DNA of 64,000 nt from Crossiella sp. S99.2 (GCF_023094165.1 NZ_JALMDK010000003.1:434001-498000), one strand, 5' to 3'. Counted from the first letter of the stretch, positions 16,639 through 25,960 are shown. Made by a program: numbers and translations. Notes: generated from the letters alone by a model not told the origin.

Positions 16639-19191
16639 GTGCGGCTGACTGAGGAAGAACTCGGGCAGTGGGTGGCGGAGTTCCGGCCCGGCTCGCCGCC
16701 GCGCACCGGGCGGGTGCGGCTGGCCGAGGACGAGTGGCTGCCGGTGGCCGAGGCGTTGCCGGTGCTCAGCCGGGCCCGGCGCAACCCGGCGGCGCATCCG
16801 GCCGCGGCCTACTGGGGCACGGTGGCGGTTTTCGGGCTGCAACTGGTCACCGCGGGCCGGGCCAACGCGCTGACCCCGGCCGATGAGGAGCGGGTGCGGC
16901 GCTTTGCCGAGGCGATGCCGGAACGGGCCGGGTTCGGCGATCCGGTGGACCTGGTCCGGGAGTTCCTGGACGCGGTGGCCGACGGCATGAACGCGGCCGC
17001 GCCGGTGCTGCCCTCCCTGCCCGCGCTGACCTCGCTGGCCGAGCTGACCTCCTGGAAACCCAAGCCGGAGCCGCCGGTGGCGCCCGAGGTGCGGGTGTCG
17101 CTGCGGATCGAGTTCGGGCGCACCCGCCTGTTCCGCGCGGTGCTGCAGGTGCACAGTCTCATCGACCCGGCGCTGGTCGCCGATGCCGCCGAAGTGTGGG
17201 CGGGGCGGGTGCACGGGCTGGGGCCGGAGGTCAGGGGCGGGGTGCTGGCCGCGATCCGGCGCAGCGCGGCGGCCTGGCCACCGGTGGGGCGACTGCTGGA
17301 CACCGAGGCGCCCGAGGACATCCAGCTCGCCGACGAGGAGGTGCTGCGGCTACTCGGCGGAGTGCCCGGGATCGAGGTGCACTGGCCCAAGGAGCTGGGG
17401 CGTGGGCTGAGCGCGCGGGCGGAAGTGGCGGCCACCGCGGAACGGCCGTCGTTTTTCGGCGGGGACAAGGCTTTCGCCTTCCACTGGCGGCTCGCCCTCG
17501 GCGATGACCCGTTGACCGAGGCCGAACTGGAACAGCTCACCGAATCGCGGCGCCCGGTGGTGCGGCTGCGCGACCAGTGGACGCTGGTGCCGCCGGACCT
17601 GCGGCGCAAGGCCGACAAGCCGACCATCGCGGTGCTCGGCGGGATGGACGCCCTGGAGGTCGCGCTCACCGGGTCGGCGGTGGTGGCCGGGCAGCGGCTG
17701 CCGGTGCGGGCCGGCGGGTGGCTGGAGCAGATGCGCGGGCGGATCGCCGAGCCCGACACCGGCCGCGAACCCGTGCAGCCACCGGCCGAACTGGCCGCGA
17801 CCCTGCGGGACTACCAGCTGCGCGGGTTGCGCTGGCTGGCCCGGATGACCGAACTCGGACTCGGCGGCTGCCTGGCCGATGACATGGGGCTGGGCAAGAC
17901 GATCACGGTGATCGCGCTGCACCTGCACCGCCGCAACGACTTTCCCGGGCCGACGCTGGTGGTGTGCCCGGCCTCGCTGCTGGGCAACTGGGAGCGGGAG
18001 ATCCACCGGTTCGCACCCGGGGTCGAAGTCCGCCGGTACCACGGGAACGCGCGGACTCTGGACGGTGTGGAGGGTGGGTTCGTGCTCACCACCTACGGCA
18101 CCATGCGCCTGGACTCCGCCGTGCTGGCCGGGTTCTCCTGGGGTCTGGTGGTCGCCGATGAGGCCCAGCACGTGAAGAACCCGCGCTCGGGCACGGCCAA
18201 GGCGTTGCGCACCATCCCGGCCCCGGCGCGGGTCGCGCTGACCGGCACCCCGGTGGAGAACACCCTCGCCGAACTGTGGGCCGTGCTGGACTGGACCACG
18301 CCGGGGCTGCTCGGCACCCTGCCCGCCTTCCGCACCCGGTGGGCCAAACGGATCGAGGGCGCCAAGGACACCGCGGTGGCCGACCGATTCGCCCGCCTAG
18401 TCCGGCCATTCCTGTTGCGCCGCCGCAAATCCGATCCCGGCATCGCCCCCGAGCTGCCGCCCAAGGCCGAGACCGACCAGCCGGTCTCGCTGACCAGGGA
18501 ACAGGCCGCGCTCTACCAGGCGACCGTGCGGGAGAGCCTGGCCGCGATCAAGGACAGCGACGGGCCGATGGCACGGCGGGGCCGGATCGTCTCGCTGCTG
18601 ATCGCGCTCAAGCAGATCTGCAACCACCCGGCGCAGTTCCTCAAGGAGACCGACCCCAAGCTGGAGAACCGCTCCGGCAAGCTGGAGCTGCTCGACGAAC
18701 TCCTGGCGACCATCCTGGCCGAGGACGGTGCGGTGCTGGTCTTCACCCAGTACGTGACCATGGCCCGCCTGCTCGAACAACACCTGGCCGCCCGCGGCAT
18801 CCCAACCCAGCTGCTGCACGGCGGCACCCCGGTGCCGCAGCGCGAGCAGCTGGTACAGCGGTTCCAGGACGGCGAGGTGCCGGTGTTCCTGTTGTCGCTC
18901 AAGGCCGCCGGCACCGGGCTCAACCTCACCAGGGCCGATCACGTGGTGCACTACGACCGGTGGTGGAACCCGGCGGTGGAGGACCAGGCCACCGACCGCG
19001 CCTACCGGATCGGCCAGACCCGTCCCGTCCAGGTGCACCGGCTGATCGCCGAGGGCACGGTGGAGGACCGGATCGCCGAGCTGATCGCGGCCAAGAAGGA
19101 CCTGGCCGACTCGGTGCTCTCCGCCGGCGAGGCCGCCTTCACCGAACTCACCGACGCCGAACTGGCCGACCTGGTCGAGCTGCGCCGCTAA
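16639..19191 (+). CDS. SNF2/HepA family DEAD-like helicase (RapA-type)
   Basis: An 850-residue ATP-dependent DNA translocase. The N-terminal ~370 residues include the bacterial SNF2-associated region. The motor starts near 385 with LRDYQLRGLRWL, Walker A DDMGLGKT (414-421), motif II DEAQ (507-510), motif III LTGTPVEN, and the C-terminal lobe with VFTQYVTMARLL, LLSLKAAGTGLNLTRADHV and motif VI QATDRAYRIGQT. All motor motifs are intact. Likely roles are in transcription recycling or chromatin/DNA remodelling. GTG start 10 bp after the crotonase. Ends in a 4-bp convergent overlap with the SRPBCC gene. Confidence 0.95.
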   Translation: MRLTEEELGQWVAEFRPGSPPRTGRVRLAEDEWLPVAEALPVLSRARRNPAAHPAAAYWGTVAVFGLQLVTAGRANALTPADEERVRRFAEAMPERAGFGDPVDLVREFLDAVADGMNAAAPVLPSLPALTSLAELTSWKPKPEPPVAPEVRVSLRIEFGRTRLFRAVLQVHSLIDPALVADAAEVWAGRVHGLGPEVRGGVLAAIRRSAAAWPPVGRLLDTEAPEDIQLADEEVLRLLGGVPGIEVHWPKELGRGLSARAEVAATAERPSFFGGDKAFAFHWRLALGDDPLTEAELEQLTESRRPVVRLRDQWTLVPPDLRRKADKPTIAVLGGMDALEVALTGSAVVAGQRLPVRAGGWLEQMRGRIAEPDTGREPVQPPAELAATLRDYQLRGLRWLARMTELGLGGCLADDMGLGKTITVIALHLHRRNDFPGPTLVVCPASLLGNWEREIHRFAPGVEVRRYHGNARTLDGVEGGFVLTTYGTMRLDSAVLAGFSWGLVVADEAQHVKNPRSGTAKALRTIPAPARVALTGTPVENTLAELWAVLDWTTPGLLGTLPAFRTRWAKRIEGAKDTAVADRFARLVRPFLLRRRKSDPGIAPELPPKAETDQPVSLTREQAALYQATVRESLAAIKDSDGPMARRGRIVSLLIALKQICNHPAQFLKETDPKLENRSGKLELLDELLATILAEDGAVLVFTQYVTMARLLEQHLAARGIPTQLLHGGTPVPQREQLVQRFQDGEVPVFLLSLKAAGTGLNLTRADHVVHYDRWWNPAVEDQATDRAYRIGQTRPVQVHRLIAEGTVEDRIAELIAAKKDLADSVLSAGEAAFTELTDAELADLVELRR

Positions 19192-19766
19192 GCGCCGGCC
19201 TCGGCGGCGATGCGGTCCAGGGCGGCCCGCCACTGCTCACGCGCCCACTCCCGGGCCTCGGCGTCCGGCAGCTTCTCCACCTGGGCGTGCACCGCGGTCT
19301 TACCCTCGCCGAGCAGGCTGACCTGCACCGTCGCCGGAGTGTCCCAGCCGGCGGGCTGCCAGGTGAAGCGGACCCGGTCCACCGGTTTGACCACCCGGAT
19401 CTCGCCGCTGACCCCGCCGCCCTCGTACCGGTTGCCCGGCTCGAAGCGGACCGGGCCGCCCAGCCACAGCTCCGGGCGCTCGGTGATCACCTTCCACACC
19501 ACGTCCGCACCCGCGGACACACTGCGCTGCACGCCGACCTGGAACCCCGTCGGTGTCTGCCCGACCGCCCGCTTGCCGCGCGCCTGCTCGTAAGCCACCG
19601 TGATCGACTGCTGCCACCAGCTGCTGACCTGCGGGTACACCGCGGCCAGGTGCGCGACGATGCCCTTGTGGTCCCAGTCGGCGGCGCCCGCGGCATCCAG
19701 CAGGGAGAGCCACTCGGTCCAGTCACGGCCGGTCGCGGTGCGGACGGCGTCGTCCTTCTTGGTCAT
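19188..19766 (-). CDS. SRPBCC / AHSA1-like domain protein
   Basis: A 192-residue protein. Residues 1-75 resemble the short DUF4287-like helical segment (GRDWTEWLSLLDAAGAADWDHKGIVAHL). Residues 80-190 form a START-like AHSA1/SRPBCC fold (VSAGADVVWKVITERPELWLG, then RFTWQPAGW). The ATG at 19766 follows GAGGCTGAGG, a good ribosome site. Members bind small hydrophobic ligands; the specific one is unknown. A 221-bp spacer separates it from the divergent HTH gene. Confidence 0.8.
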   Translation of the reverse strand: MTKKDDAVRTATGRDWTEWLSLLDAAGAADWDHKGIVAHLAAVYPQVSSWWQQSITVAYEQARGKRAVGQTPTGFQVGVQRSVSAGADVVWKVITERPELWLGGPVRFEPGNRYEGGGVSGEIRVVKPVDRVRFTWQPAGWDTPATVQVSLLGEGKTAVHAQVEKLPDAEAREWAREQWRAALDRIAAEAGA

Positions 19767-19926
19767 GGTCCTCAGCCTCGTTCGGGGGGAAGAAACCCCA
19801 GCCTGAACAGTCTTGCCGGTAGTGCGCATTGTCGCCTCCGATGCCTAGTCAGGGCCATGTTCCGCACTGAGTCAGACCAGCCTGACCGCCGGAATTCACC
19901 GCTCGGCCACCAAGACTGCCCCATAC

Positions 19927-19973
19927 TTCCCTAATCTTCCCTATCACGTGCTATGGTGGCGTTCGTACGGGAA
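19927..19973 (+). promoter_or_regulatory. Promoter region with tandem TTCCCTA repeats
   Basis: TTCCCTA at 19927-19933 and 19937-19943 repeats with a 10-bp period, one helical turn, and an inverted GGGAA follows at 19969-19973. A TATGGT at about 19952 could be the -10 element. Likely autoregulatory site of the HTH protein starting at 19988. Confidence 0.45.
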
Positions 19974-19987
19974 CCAAGGGAGTTGTT

Positions 19988-20419
19988 GTGGACGACGAGC
20001 TGTACACCGTGGATCACGTCGCCGACGTGCTCGGGCTGCACGTGAAGACCGTGCGCAACTACGTGCGTGAGGGACGGCTCAAGGCGGTCCGGATCGGCAA
20101 GCAGTACCGCATCGCCCGCCGGGACCTGGAGGCCTTCACCGGCCGCACCGCGGAACCGCCGGCCAGGGACACCGCGGTGCGGCACCGGCACGCCGAGGCT
20201 TCCACCGTGGTGCAGATCGAGGCGATCAGCTTCGAGTTGATGAGCGCGGTCAGCGGCGCCATCACCGGCTCCCTGCAGGGCCGCGACTTCAACGCGCAGC
20301 CGATGCGGGTGCAGACCTACTACGACCAGGAACGGGCCAGCATGAAGATCATCCTCAACGGGCCGGTCGGCGACACCGCCGCCCTGCTCGACCTCGTCAA
20401 CCACCTGCTGACCCGATGA
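19988..20419 (+). CDS. Helix-turn-helix (excisionase/MerR-like) regulator with C-terminal sensor region
   Basis: A 143-residue protein. Residues 5-50 are a winged HTH of the excisionase/MerR class (YTVDHVADVLGLHVKTVRNYVREGRLKAVRIGKQYRI). Residues 70-143 form a separate alpha/beta region of unknown family. GTG start after an AGGGAG ribosome site. It overlaps the hydrolase gene by 4 bp, so it very likely regulates its own two-gene operon. Confidence 0.85.
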   Translation: MDDELYTVDHVADVLGLHVKTVRNYVREGRLKAVRIGKQYRIARRDLEAFTGRTAEPPARDTAVRHRHAEASTVVQIEAISFELMSAVSGAITGSLQGRDFNAQPMRVQTYYDQERASMKIILNGPVGDTAALLDLVNHLLTR

Positions 20420-21270
20420 GCGGCATTTACCGCACCCCGGACAGCGAACGCCTGCTCGTCGAGCGCTACCGCGCCCTGCTGAGCCGCTGGCCGGTCCCGG
20501 CCGACCAGGAGACGGTGTCCACTTCGGACGGTGACACCTTCGTCATCTCCAGCGGCCCTGCCGAAGCACCGCCGCTGGTGCTGTTGCACGGTTCCAGCGG
20601 CAATGCCGGCGCCTGGCTGGAGGTGGCCGCGGAGTGGTCCCAGCACTTCCGGCTGCACGCCATCGACATCCCTGGCGAACCCGGCCTGAGCAACCCGAAC
20701 CGGATGCCGCTGACCTCCGGCGGACACGTGCGCTGGCTGACGGAGGTGCTCGGCGCGCTGGGGGTGCGGCGAGCCGCGTTCGTGGCCAGTTCCCTGGGCG
20801 GGCGGATCGCGCTGGACCAGGCGGTGCACCGGCCGGACCAGGTGGAACGGCTGGCGTTGCTGAGCCCCAGCGGCATCGGCAGGCAGACTTTCGGCTGGCT
20901 GCCCAAGGCGCTGTGGTTCGGCCTGCAGGGCGAAGCCGGGCGGCGCAAGCTGTTCCGGATGATCATGGGCACGACGACGCTGCCCGCGGAGGTCGAGGAG
21001 TACCTGCTCTTCGTCAACCGGAACTTCCGGCCACGCACGGACCGGATCTCGGTGGCCACCGACGCGGAACTGAGTGGCCTGGACATGCCGATGCTGGTCG
21101 GGATCGGCGGGCGGGACGTGCTGCTGGACTCGGCGCAGACCCGGAGCAGGCTGGCCGAGTTCGTGCCGCAGGCGAAGGTGTACCTGTCGCCGGGGACCGG
21201 CCACTACGTGCCGATGGCCTGCTTGCCGGTGCTGGAGTTCCTGCGCACCGCGCCGGCGTCCCGCACCTGA
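20416..21270 (+). CDS. Alpha/beta hydrolase
   Basis: A 284-residue serine hydrolase. Oxyanion region LLHGSSGN (57-63), nucleophile elbow ASSLGG with Ser126, acid near IGGRDV and catalytic His in GTGHYVP. It resembles the carboxylesterase/meta-cleavage-product hydrolase type. Co-translated (ATGA overlap) with the upstream HTH regulator; this gene pair is probably a sensor/enzyme cassette for an ester or lactone-like compound. Confidence 0.87.
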   Translation: MSGIYRTPDSERLLVERYRALLSRWPVPADQETVSTSDGDTFVISSGPAEAPPLVLLHGSSGNAGAWLEVAAEWSQHFRLHAIDIPGEPGLSNPNRMPLTSGGHVRWLTEVLGALGVRRAAFVASSLGGRIALDQAVHRPDQVERLALLSPSGIGRQTFGWLPKALWFGLQGEAGRRKLFRMIMGTTTLPAEVEEYLLFVNRNFRPRTDRISVATDAELSGLDMPMLVGIGGRDVLLDSAQTRSRLAEFVPQAKVYLSPGTGHYVPMACLPVLEFLRTAPASRT

Positions 21271-21330
21271 GCGGGTTGCCGGCGTCGGCCGTCGCTGGAG
21301 GGGTTACGGACCGGACTTCTGGCCAGGTTC

Positions 21331-21942
21331 TCAGAGCAGCCGTTCCAGCAACAGCAGGGCGCCGATGAGGATCATTGCCACGCCGGAGATCCGGGAGACC
21401 AGGCGGGCGGCCGCTGGCCGGGCGCGCAGCAGGCCGTCGGCGGCGGCGCCGACCGCCAGGTACACCGCGCCGCAGGTGGCGGTGAAGGTCAGGCCCAGGG
21501 CGGCGAGCTGGAGGGGTAGCGGCCAGCTCGCGGCGGGGTCGGTGAACTGGGGCAGCATGGCCACGAAAACCAGTAGGCCCTTGGGGTTGAGGCCGCTGAC
21601 GGCCATGCCCTGGGCGACTGTGCGCAGCTTGCCGCCGGGCTGGGGCACGGCCGCGCCGGGTGGTGTGGCCGGACTCCGGACGATCTTGGAGCCCAGCCAC
21701 ACCAGGTACACCCCGCCGGCGATGGTCAGCGTGGCCAGCGCCGCCGGGGTGGCGGAAATGACCAGGCCCAGGCCAGCCGCGACGACCAGGGTCATCGCCA
21801 GGTAGCCGAGCACGATGCCGCCGGCGGCCGGGAGCACCTGGCGGCGCAGGCCGGCGTTGATGGCGAAGGCCCAGTCGGGGCCGGGCACCGCGATGAGCAG
21901 GGCGGCCACGCCCCAGAAGGCGAGCAGGGAAGCGACAGGCAC
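21331..21942 (-). CDS. LysE/RhtB family amino-acid exporter
   Basis: A 203-residue membrane protein with six predicted helices and the LysE/RhtB opening (ALLIAVPGPDWAFAINAGLRR) and SGLNPKGLLVFVAMLPQF. It exports amino acids or small derivatives. The divergent Lrp/AsnC gene and the shared CCACAA-CGT-TTGTGG palindrome match the classic Lrp-controlled exporter arrangement. Confidence 0.9.
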   Translation of the reverse strand: MPVASLLAFWGVAALLIAVPGPDWAFAINAGLRRQVLPAAGGIVLGYLAMTLVVAAGLGLVISATPAALATLTIAGGVYLVWLGSKIVRSPATPPGAAVPQPGGKLRTVAQGMAVSGLNPKGLLVFVAMLPQFTDPAASWPLPLQLAALGLTFTATCGAVYLAVGAAADGLLRARPAAARLVSRISGVAMILIGALLLLERLL

Positions 21943-22027
21943 GGGGCTTCTTCTTTCCGCGGGGACCGGGTGTGCCTGAAAAGCTATGCGTCAACTCGCC
22001 AAAGGTGCTTCCAACTATTGTCGCTGG

Positions 22028-22042
22028 CCACAACGTTTGTGG
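22028..22042. promoter_or_regulatory. Lrp operator CCACAA-CGT-TTGTGG
   Basis: Perfect 6-bp inverted repeat 14 bp before the Lrp start, inside the divergent LysE/Lrp spacer. An outer CTTCCA...TGGAAG pair brackets it. Confidence 0.6.
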
Positions 22043-22055
22043 AAGAATCTTCCCC

Positions 22056-22511
22056 GTGGACGCTGTAGACCGGAAGATCCTTGCCGTGTTGCAGGAGGAG
22101 GGGCGATTGACGCTCACCGAGCTGGCCCAGCGCGTCCAGCTGAGCGTGTCGCCCTGTCACCGGCGGCTGCGGGCGCTGGAACGCGATGGCACCATCCGCG
22201 GGTACCGCGCGGTGGTGGACCCGGCGGCGCTGGGCCTGAACTTCGAGGCGCTGGTCTTCGTCACCATGCGCCAGGAGGACCGGGAGACGCTGCTGAGTTT
22301 CGAGGACGCGCTCACCCGGATCCCGAATGTGCTGCTGGCCCAACGCCTTTTCGGTGATCCCGACTACCTGCTGCGGATCGTCACCGCCGACCTGGCCGCT
22401 TACCAGCAGCTGGAGGACGATGTGCTCTCCGCGCTGCCCGGGGTGCAGCGGCTCAACTCCACCCTGGTGATGAAGCGGGTGGTCAACGACCGGTCGCTGC
22501 CGGCTTCCTGA
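22056..22511 (+). CDS. Lrp/AsnC family transcriptional regulator
   Basis: A 151-residue protein. The N-terminal HTH (VDAVDRKILAVLQEEGRLTLTELAQRV, SPCHRRLRALERDG) and the C-terminal RAM ligand domain (FGDPDYLLRIVTADLAAYQQL) are complete. The GTG at 22056 gives the family-typical first residues; longer frames run through the operator. Probably senses an amino acid and activates or represses the divergent LysE exporter. Converges with the SDR gene, 29-bp overlap. Confidence 0.92.
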   Translation: MDAVDRKILAVLQEEGRLTLTELAQRVQLSVSPCHRRLRALERDGTIRGYRAVVDPAALGLNFEALVFVTMRQEDRETLLSFEDALTRIPNVLLAQRLFGDPDYLLRIVTADLAAYQQLEDDVLSALPGVQRLNSTLVMKRVVNDRSLPAS

Positions 22512-23331
22512 GGCCGATCGCGGTCTCCCGCTGCGCCTCGGCCTGGGCCAGCCGGGCCGCCAGCGCGGTGGTGACCTGCTCGTAGGCGTCCGCGCCCAGC
22601 AGCAGCCGGGTCGGCGGTTCCGGGCTGGCCACCGCCTCGATGATCGCCTCGGCGTAGCGGGCCGGGTCGCCGAACTCGTAGTCGCCGCTGCCGGAGAGCA
22701 GTGCGCGCAGCTGGGCCACCGGGCCGTCGGCGTAGGCCGGCATTTCCTCGGTCACCGCCATGCCCGCGCCGATGAACTCGGTGGCGGTGCCGCCGGGCTC
22801 GACCAGGGTGGTGCGGATGCCGAACGGGGCGATCTCCGGAGCCAGGCTCTCGTAGAAGCCTTCGATGCCCCATTTGCTGGCGTGGTACGGGCTGGACCCG
22901 GCGAAGGCCATCTGGCCGCCCATGCTGGAGAGCTGCACCAGGTGCCCGCCACCCTGGGCGCGCAGGTGCGGCAGCGCGGCGCGGGCGAGCTGGATGGAGC
23001 CGAGCAGGTTGGTGTCCAGCTGGCGGGTGAGCTGCTCGTCGGTGAACTCCTCGGTGGCGCCGAGCACGCCGTAGCCCGCGTTGCTGACCACCACGTCGAT
23101 CCGGCCCAGCTCGGCGAAGGCCGCGTCGACCACCGCGCGCAGTTCGGCGGTGTCGGTGACGTCCAGGCGGCGCACCCACAGCTGCTCGCCGTGGCGGGCG
23201 GCGAGTTCGTCGAGCTGTTCGGGGCGGCGCAGGGTGGCCGCGACCCGGTGGCCGCGGGCCAGGAGTTGTTCGGTGAGCACGCGGCCGAAGCCGGTGGAGG
23301 TGCCGGTGATGAACCAGGTGCTGGCAGACAT
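22483..23331 (-). CDS. Short-chain dehydrogenase/reductase
   Basis: A 282-residue classical SDR: TGTSTGFGR (dinucleotide loop), NAGYG, SSMGG, and the catalytic Y-x3-K in YHASKWGIEG. The ATG at 23331 is preceded by GAAGAGG. It faces a TetR gene across a spacer with two TAAC-type palindromes and is probably that repressor's target. Substrate unknown; such SDRs often act on ketones/xenobiotics. Confidence 0.9.
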   Translation of the reverse strand: MSASTWFITGTSTGFGRVLTEQLLARGHRVAATLRRPEQLDELAARHGEQLWVRRLDVTDTAELRAVVDAAFAELGRIDVVVSNAGYGVLGATEEFTDEQLTRQLDTNLLGSIQLARAALPHLRAQGGGHLVQLSSMGGQMAFAGSSPYHASKWGIEGFYESLAPEIAPFGIRTTLVEPGGTATEFIGAGMAVTEEMPAYADGPVAQLRALLSGSGDYEFGDPARYAEAIIEAVASPEPPTRLLLGADAYEQVTTALAARLAQAEAQRETAIGLRKPAATGR

Positions 23332-23355
23332 GGGGACCTCTTCAGGAGACGTACC

Positions 23356-23409
23356 TAACTGGGTAGTTACAGATAAGCACAGGATCCGGATTGTGTCCAT
23401 AACCGGTTA
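23356..23409. promoter_or_regulatory. Two TetR operators (TAACT-n4-AGTTA and TAACCGGTTA)
   Basis: Site 1 at 23356-23369 is TAACT-GGGT-AGTTA; site 2 at 23400-23409 is the perfect palindrome TAACCGGTTA followed by GTTAC. Both lie in the SDR/TetR divergent promoter region. Confidence 0.65.
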
Positions 23410-23440
23410 GTTACCCCTGTTGACCGGGTAGGCTCCCGGT

Positions 23441-24007
23441 ATGCCACCGGACTCCACCGCGACCAAGGCCCGTCTGCTGGACGCGGCCAGTGCCGAGTTC
23501 ACCCGCTACGGCATCGCCGGCGCCCGGGTGGACCGGATCGCGGAGCAGGCCAAGGCGAACAAGCGGCTGATCTACGTCTACTTCGGCAACAAGGACGAGC
23601 TGTTCGACATCGTCCTGGCCCGCTCCACCGCGGCCATCTCCGATCTGGTCCCGTTCACCCCGGAGGATCTGCCGGACTACGCGGTCCGGCTCTTCGACGC
23701 GCTGCTGGTCAACCAGGATGTGTTGCGGCTCAACTCCTGGCGGCAGCTGGAACGGCCATTGACCGCGGCCGAGCGGATGGCGGATCTCGCGTACAAGCAG
23801 GCGCCCCTCGCCGCCGCGCAGCAGGCGGGCTCCGTGGACGCCGGGCTGGATCCGGAGGACCTGCTGATCCTGGTGATCGGGCTGGCGATGGCCTGGTTCA
23901 CCCACTTCGGCGCCGCAGTGACCGAGAGTGCGGACGATGAGGCGGCGCGGGTGTCCCGGCACCGGGAGGCGATCCGGGAAGCCGTGCGCCGCCTCGTCGG
24001 CGGCTGA
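23441..24007 (+). CDS. TetR family transcriptional regulator
   Basis: A 188-residue repressor with HTH VDRIAEQAKANKRLIYVYFGNKDELF (about 28-53) and a TetR_C_17-like C-terminal domain. Divergent from the SDR at 22483, with two operator-like repeats between them. Confidence 0.92.
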   Translation: MPPDSTATKARLLDAASAEFTRYGIAGARVDRIAEQAKANKRLIYVYFGNKDELFDIVLARSTAAISDLVPFTPEDLPDYAVRLFDALLVNQDVLRLNSWRQLERPLTAAERMADLAYKQAPLAAAQQAGSVDAGLDPEDLLILVIGLAMAWFTHFGAAVTESADDEAARVSRHREAIREAVRRLVGG

Positions 24008-24009
24008 TC

Positions 24010-24936
24010 TCAGTCCAGGGTCAGCACGACCTTGCCGCGGCCGTGGCCGGTCTCGACCTCGCGGTGGGCGTCCTGGATCTGGTGCATCGGGTAGGCCCGG
24101 CGGACCGGGAACTGGAGCTTGCCCTCGGCGTAGAGCGTGGCGAGGGTGCCGAGGCGTTCGGCGGACCTGGTGCCGTTGACGAGCTGAACTCCCAGGTCAG
24201 CCGCCTTGCCGTGTTCCACCAGGGTGACGATCTGCTGCGGGTTGGCGACCAGGGTCAGGGACAGGTCCAGGGCTGCTCCCCCGGCGCCGTCGAGCACCGC
24301 GTCCACCCCGTCCGGGACGAGGTCCTTGAGCTGGGCGGCCAGGGTCTCGCCGTAGATCACCGGGGTGGCACCCAGGGAGCGCAGGTAGTCCTGGTTGGCG
24401 GCACTGGCGGTGCCGATCACCTTGGCGCCGCGCAACTGGGCAAGCTGTACGGCGGCGGTGCCGACCGAACCGGCGGCGGCGTGCACCAGCACGGTGTCCC
24501 CGGGTTTGATGTCGAGCTGGTCCAGGGCGAGGGTGGCGGTCTGGGTGCCCGCGGTGAAGCCACCGGCGACCTCCCAGGGCATCTCCGGCGGTTTGGGGGT
24601 GATCGCGTCGGCCGGGACCACCACGTACTCGGCCTGGGCGTTGAGCACGGAGAAGCCCAGCACCTCCGCGCCCGGTTCGATCCCGGTGACCTGCTCCCCC
24701 ACCGCGTCGATCACCCCGGCGAACTCGTTGCCCAGCGGCTGGGGAAAGGTCACCGAGCCGTAGGGCGGGGTCCAGCCGGCGCGCACAGCCAGATCGAAGG
24801 GCTGGATCCCGGCCGCCCGCACGCGCACCCGGACCTGACCGGGGCCCGGTTCCGGCAGCGGGATCTCCACCACGTCCAGGACTTCGATCCCGCCGAACCT
24901 GGTGGCCGCGGCGGCCCGCATTGTTTTGGTTGTCAT
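24010..24936 (-). CDS. NADP-dependent zinc-independent oxidoreductase (MDR)
   Basis: A 308-residue quinone oxidoreductase-like enzyme with GIQPFDLAVRAGW, GNEFAGVIDAVGEQ and the Rossmann VHAAAGSVGTAAVQLAQLRG, then IGTASAANQDYLRSLGA. It is closely similar in layout to the protein at 11030. It follows the GlxA-type regulator gene by 34 bp on the same strand and probably shares its transcript. Confidence 0.9.
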   Translation of the reverse strand: MTTKTMRAAAATRFGGIEVLDVVEIPLPEPGPGQVRVRVRAAGIQPFDLAVRAGWTPPYGSVTFPQPLGNEFAGVIDAVGEQVTGIEPGAEVLGFSVLNAQAEYVVVPADAITPKPPEMPWEVAGGFTAGTQTATLALDQLDIKPGDTVLVHAAAGSVGTAAVQLAQLRGAKVIGTASAANQDYLRSLGATPVIYGETLAAQLKDLVPDGVDAVLDGAGGAALDLSLTLVANPQQIVTLVEHGKAADLGVQLVNGTRSAERLGTLATLYAEGKLQFPVRRAYPMHQIQDAHREVETGHGRGKVVLTLD

Positions 24937-24970
24937 GACTGGAAGTCCACTACCTCCAGTTAGGTCGAGG

Positions 24971-25948
24971 TCAAGCGGTGAAGGCGCGCCGGTAGTCGGT
25001 GGGTGCGACGCCGACGTGCGCGGTGAAATGCCGGCGCAGGTTCGCCCCCGAGCCGAGTCCGCAGCGTTCGCCGACCTGTTCGACCGAGAGCGCCGTGGTC
25101 TCCAGCAGGGCCTGGGCGTGTGCGAGGCGCTGGCTGAGCAGCCATTGCAGCGGGGTGGTGCCGGTGGCTTCGTGCAGGCGGCGGAAGAAGGTGCGCTGAC
25201 TCATCCCGGCGCGGCGGGCCAACTCCGCCACGGTCAACGGGCGGTCCAGGTGATGGGTGGCCCATTCCAGCACCGGGGCGATGCTGTCGTCGTCGGTGGC
25301 GGGCACGTGCCGGGTGACGAACTGGGCCTGGCCGCCGGTGCGGTGCGCGGGCACGCACAGCCGCCGGGCGAGCTGGTTGGCCACGTGCGCGCCGAGGTCC
25401 TGGCGCACCAGGTACAGGCACAGGTCGAGTCCGGCGGCCGCGCCCGCGCTGGTCAGGATCTGGCCCTCGTCGATGTAGAGCACCGAATCGTCGACCTCGA
25501 CCTTGGGATAGCGGCGGGCGAGTTCGGCGGTGTAGGACCAGTGCGCGGTGGCCCGGCGGCCGTCCAGCAGCCCGGCCTCGGCGAGCACGAACGCGCCGTT
25601 GCACAGCGCGGCGATCCGGGCGCCGTTGTCCGCGGCGGCCTGGAGTTCCTTGACCAGCAACGGATCCAGGGGTTCGGCGCCGTTGAGCACGGCTTCGGGG
25701 ACCGAGGGCACCAGGATGGTGTCCGCGCCGTGCAGGCCCTCCAGGCCGTGTTCGGGGTTGAGCACGAAGCCGCGGCCGGCCCGGGGCAGGTCGGGGCGGG
25801 TGCCGCACAGGCGCATCTGGTACCAGGGGTCGGCCAGGTCGGGGTACTCGACGCCGAAGACCACGCAGGCCAGGCCGACCTCGTAGACGTCCCACAGCGT
25901 GGGCGCGTGGTCATCGGTCACCAGGATCGCCACGGTTCCCACGGTCAT
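24971..25948 (-). CDS. GlxA family AraC-type regulator (DJ-1/PfpI + HTH)
   Basis: A 325-residue regulator. Residues 1-190 are the amidase-like DJ-1/PfpI domain; the elbow position reads IAALCNGAFVLAEAGLLDG, so the family Cys is present, although these regulators are usually not catalytic. Residues 215-325 are the AraC double HTH (VAELARRAGMSQRTFFRRLHEATG, GLGSGANLRRHF). Upstream is a TGGCAG/CTGCCA repeat. Likely controls the downstream MDR gene and perhaps the divergent imine-reductase-like gene. Confidence 0.92.
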   Translation of the reverse strand: MTVGTVAILVTDDHAPTLWDVYEVGLACVVFGVEYPDLADPWYQMRLCGTRPDLPRAGRGFVLNPEHGLEGLHGADTILVPSVPEAVLNGAEPLDPLLVKELQAAADNGARIAALCNGAFVLAEAGLLDGRRATAHWSYTAELARRYPKVEVDDSVLYIDEGQILTSAGAAAGLDLCLYLVRQDLGAHVANQLARRLCVPAHRTGGQAQFVTRHVPATDDDSIAPVLEWATHHLDRPLTVAELARRAGMSQRTFFRRLHEATGTTPLQWLLSQRLAHAQALLETTALSVEQVGERCGLGSGANLRRHFTAHVGVAPTDYRRAFTA

Positions 25949-25960
25949 GCCGCCAGCCTA

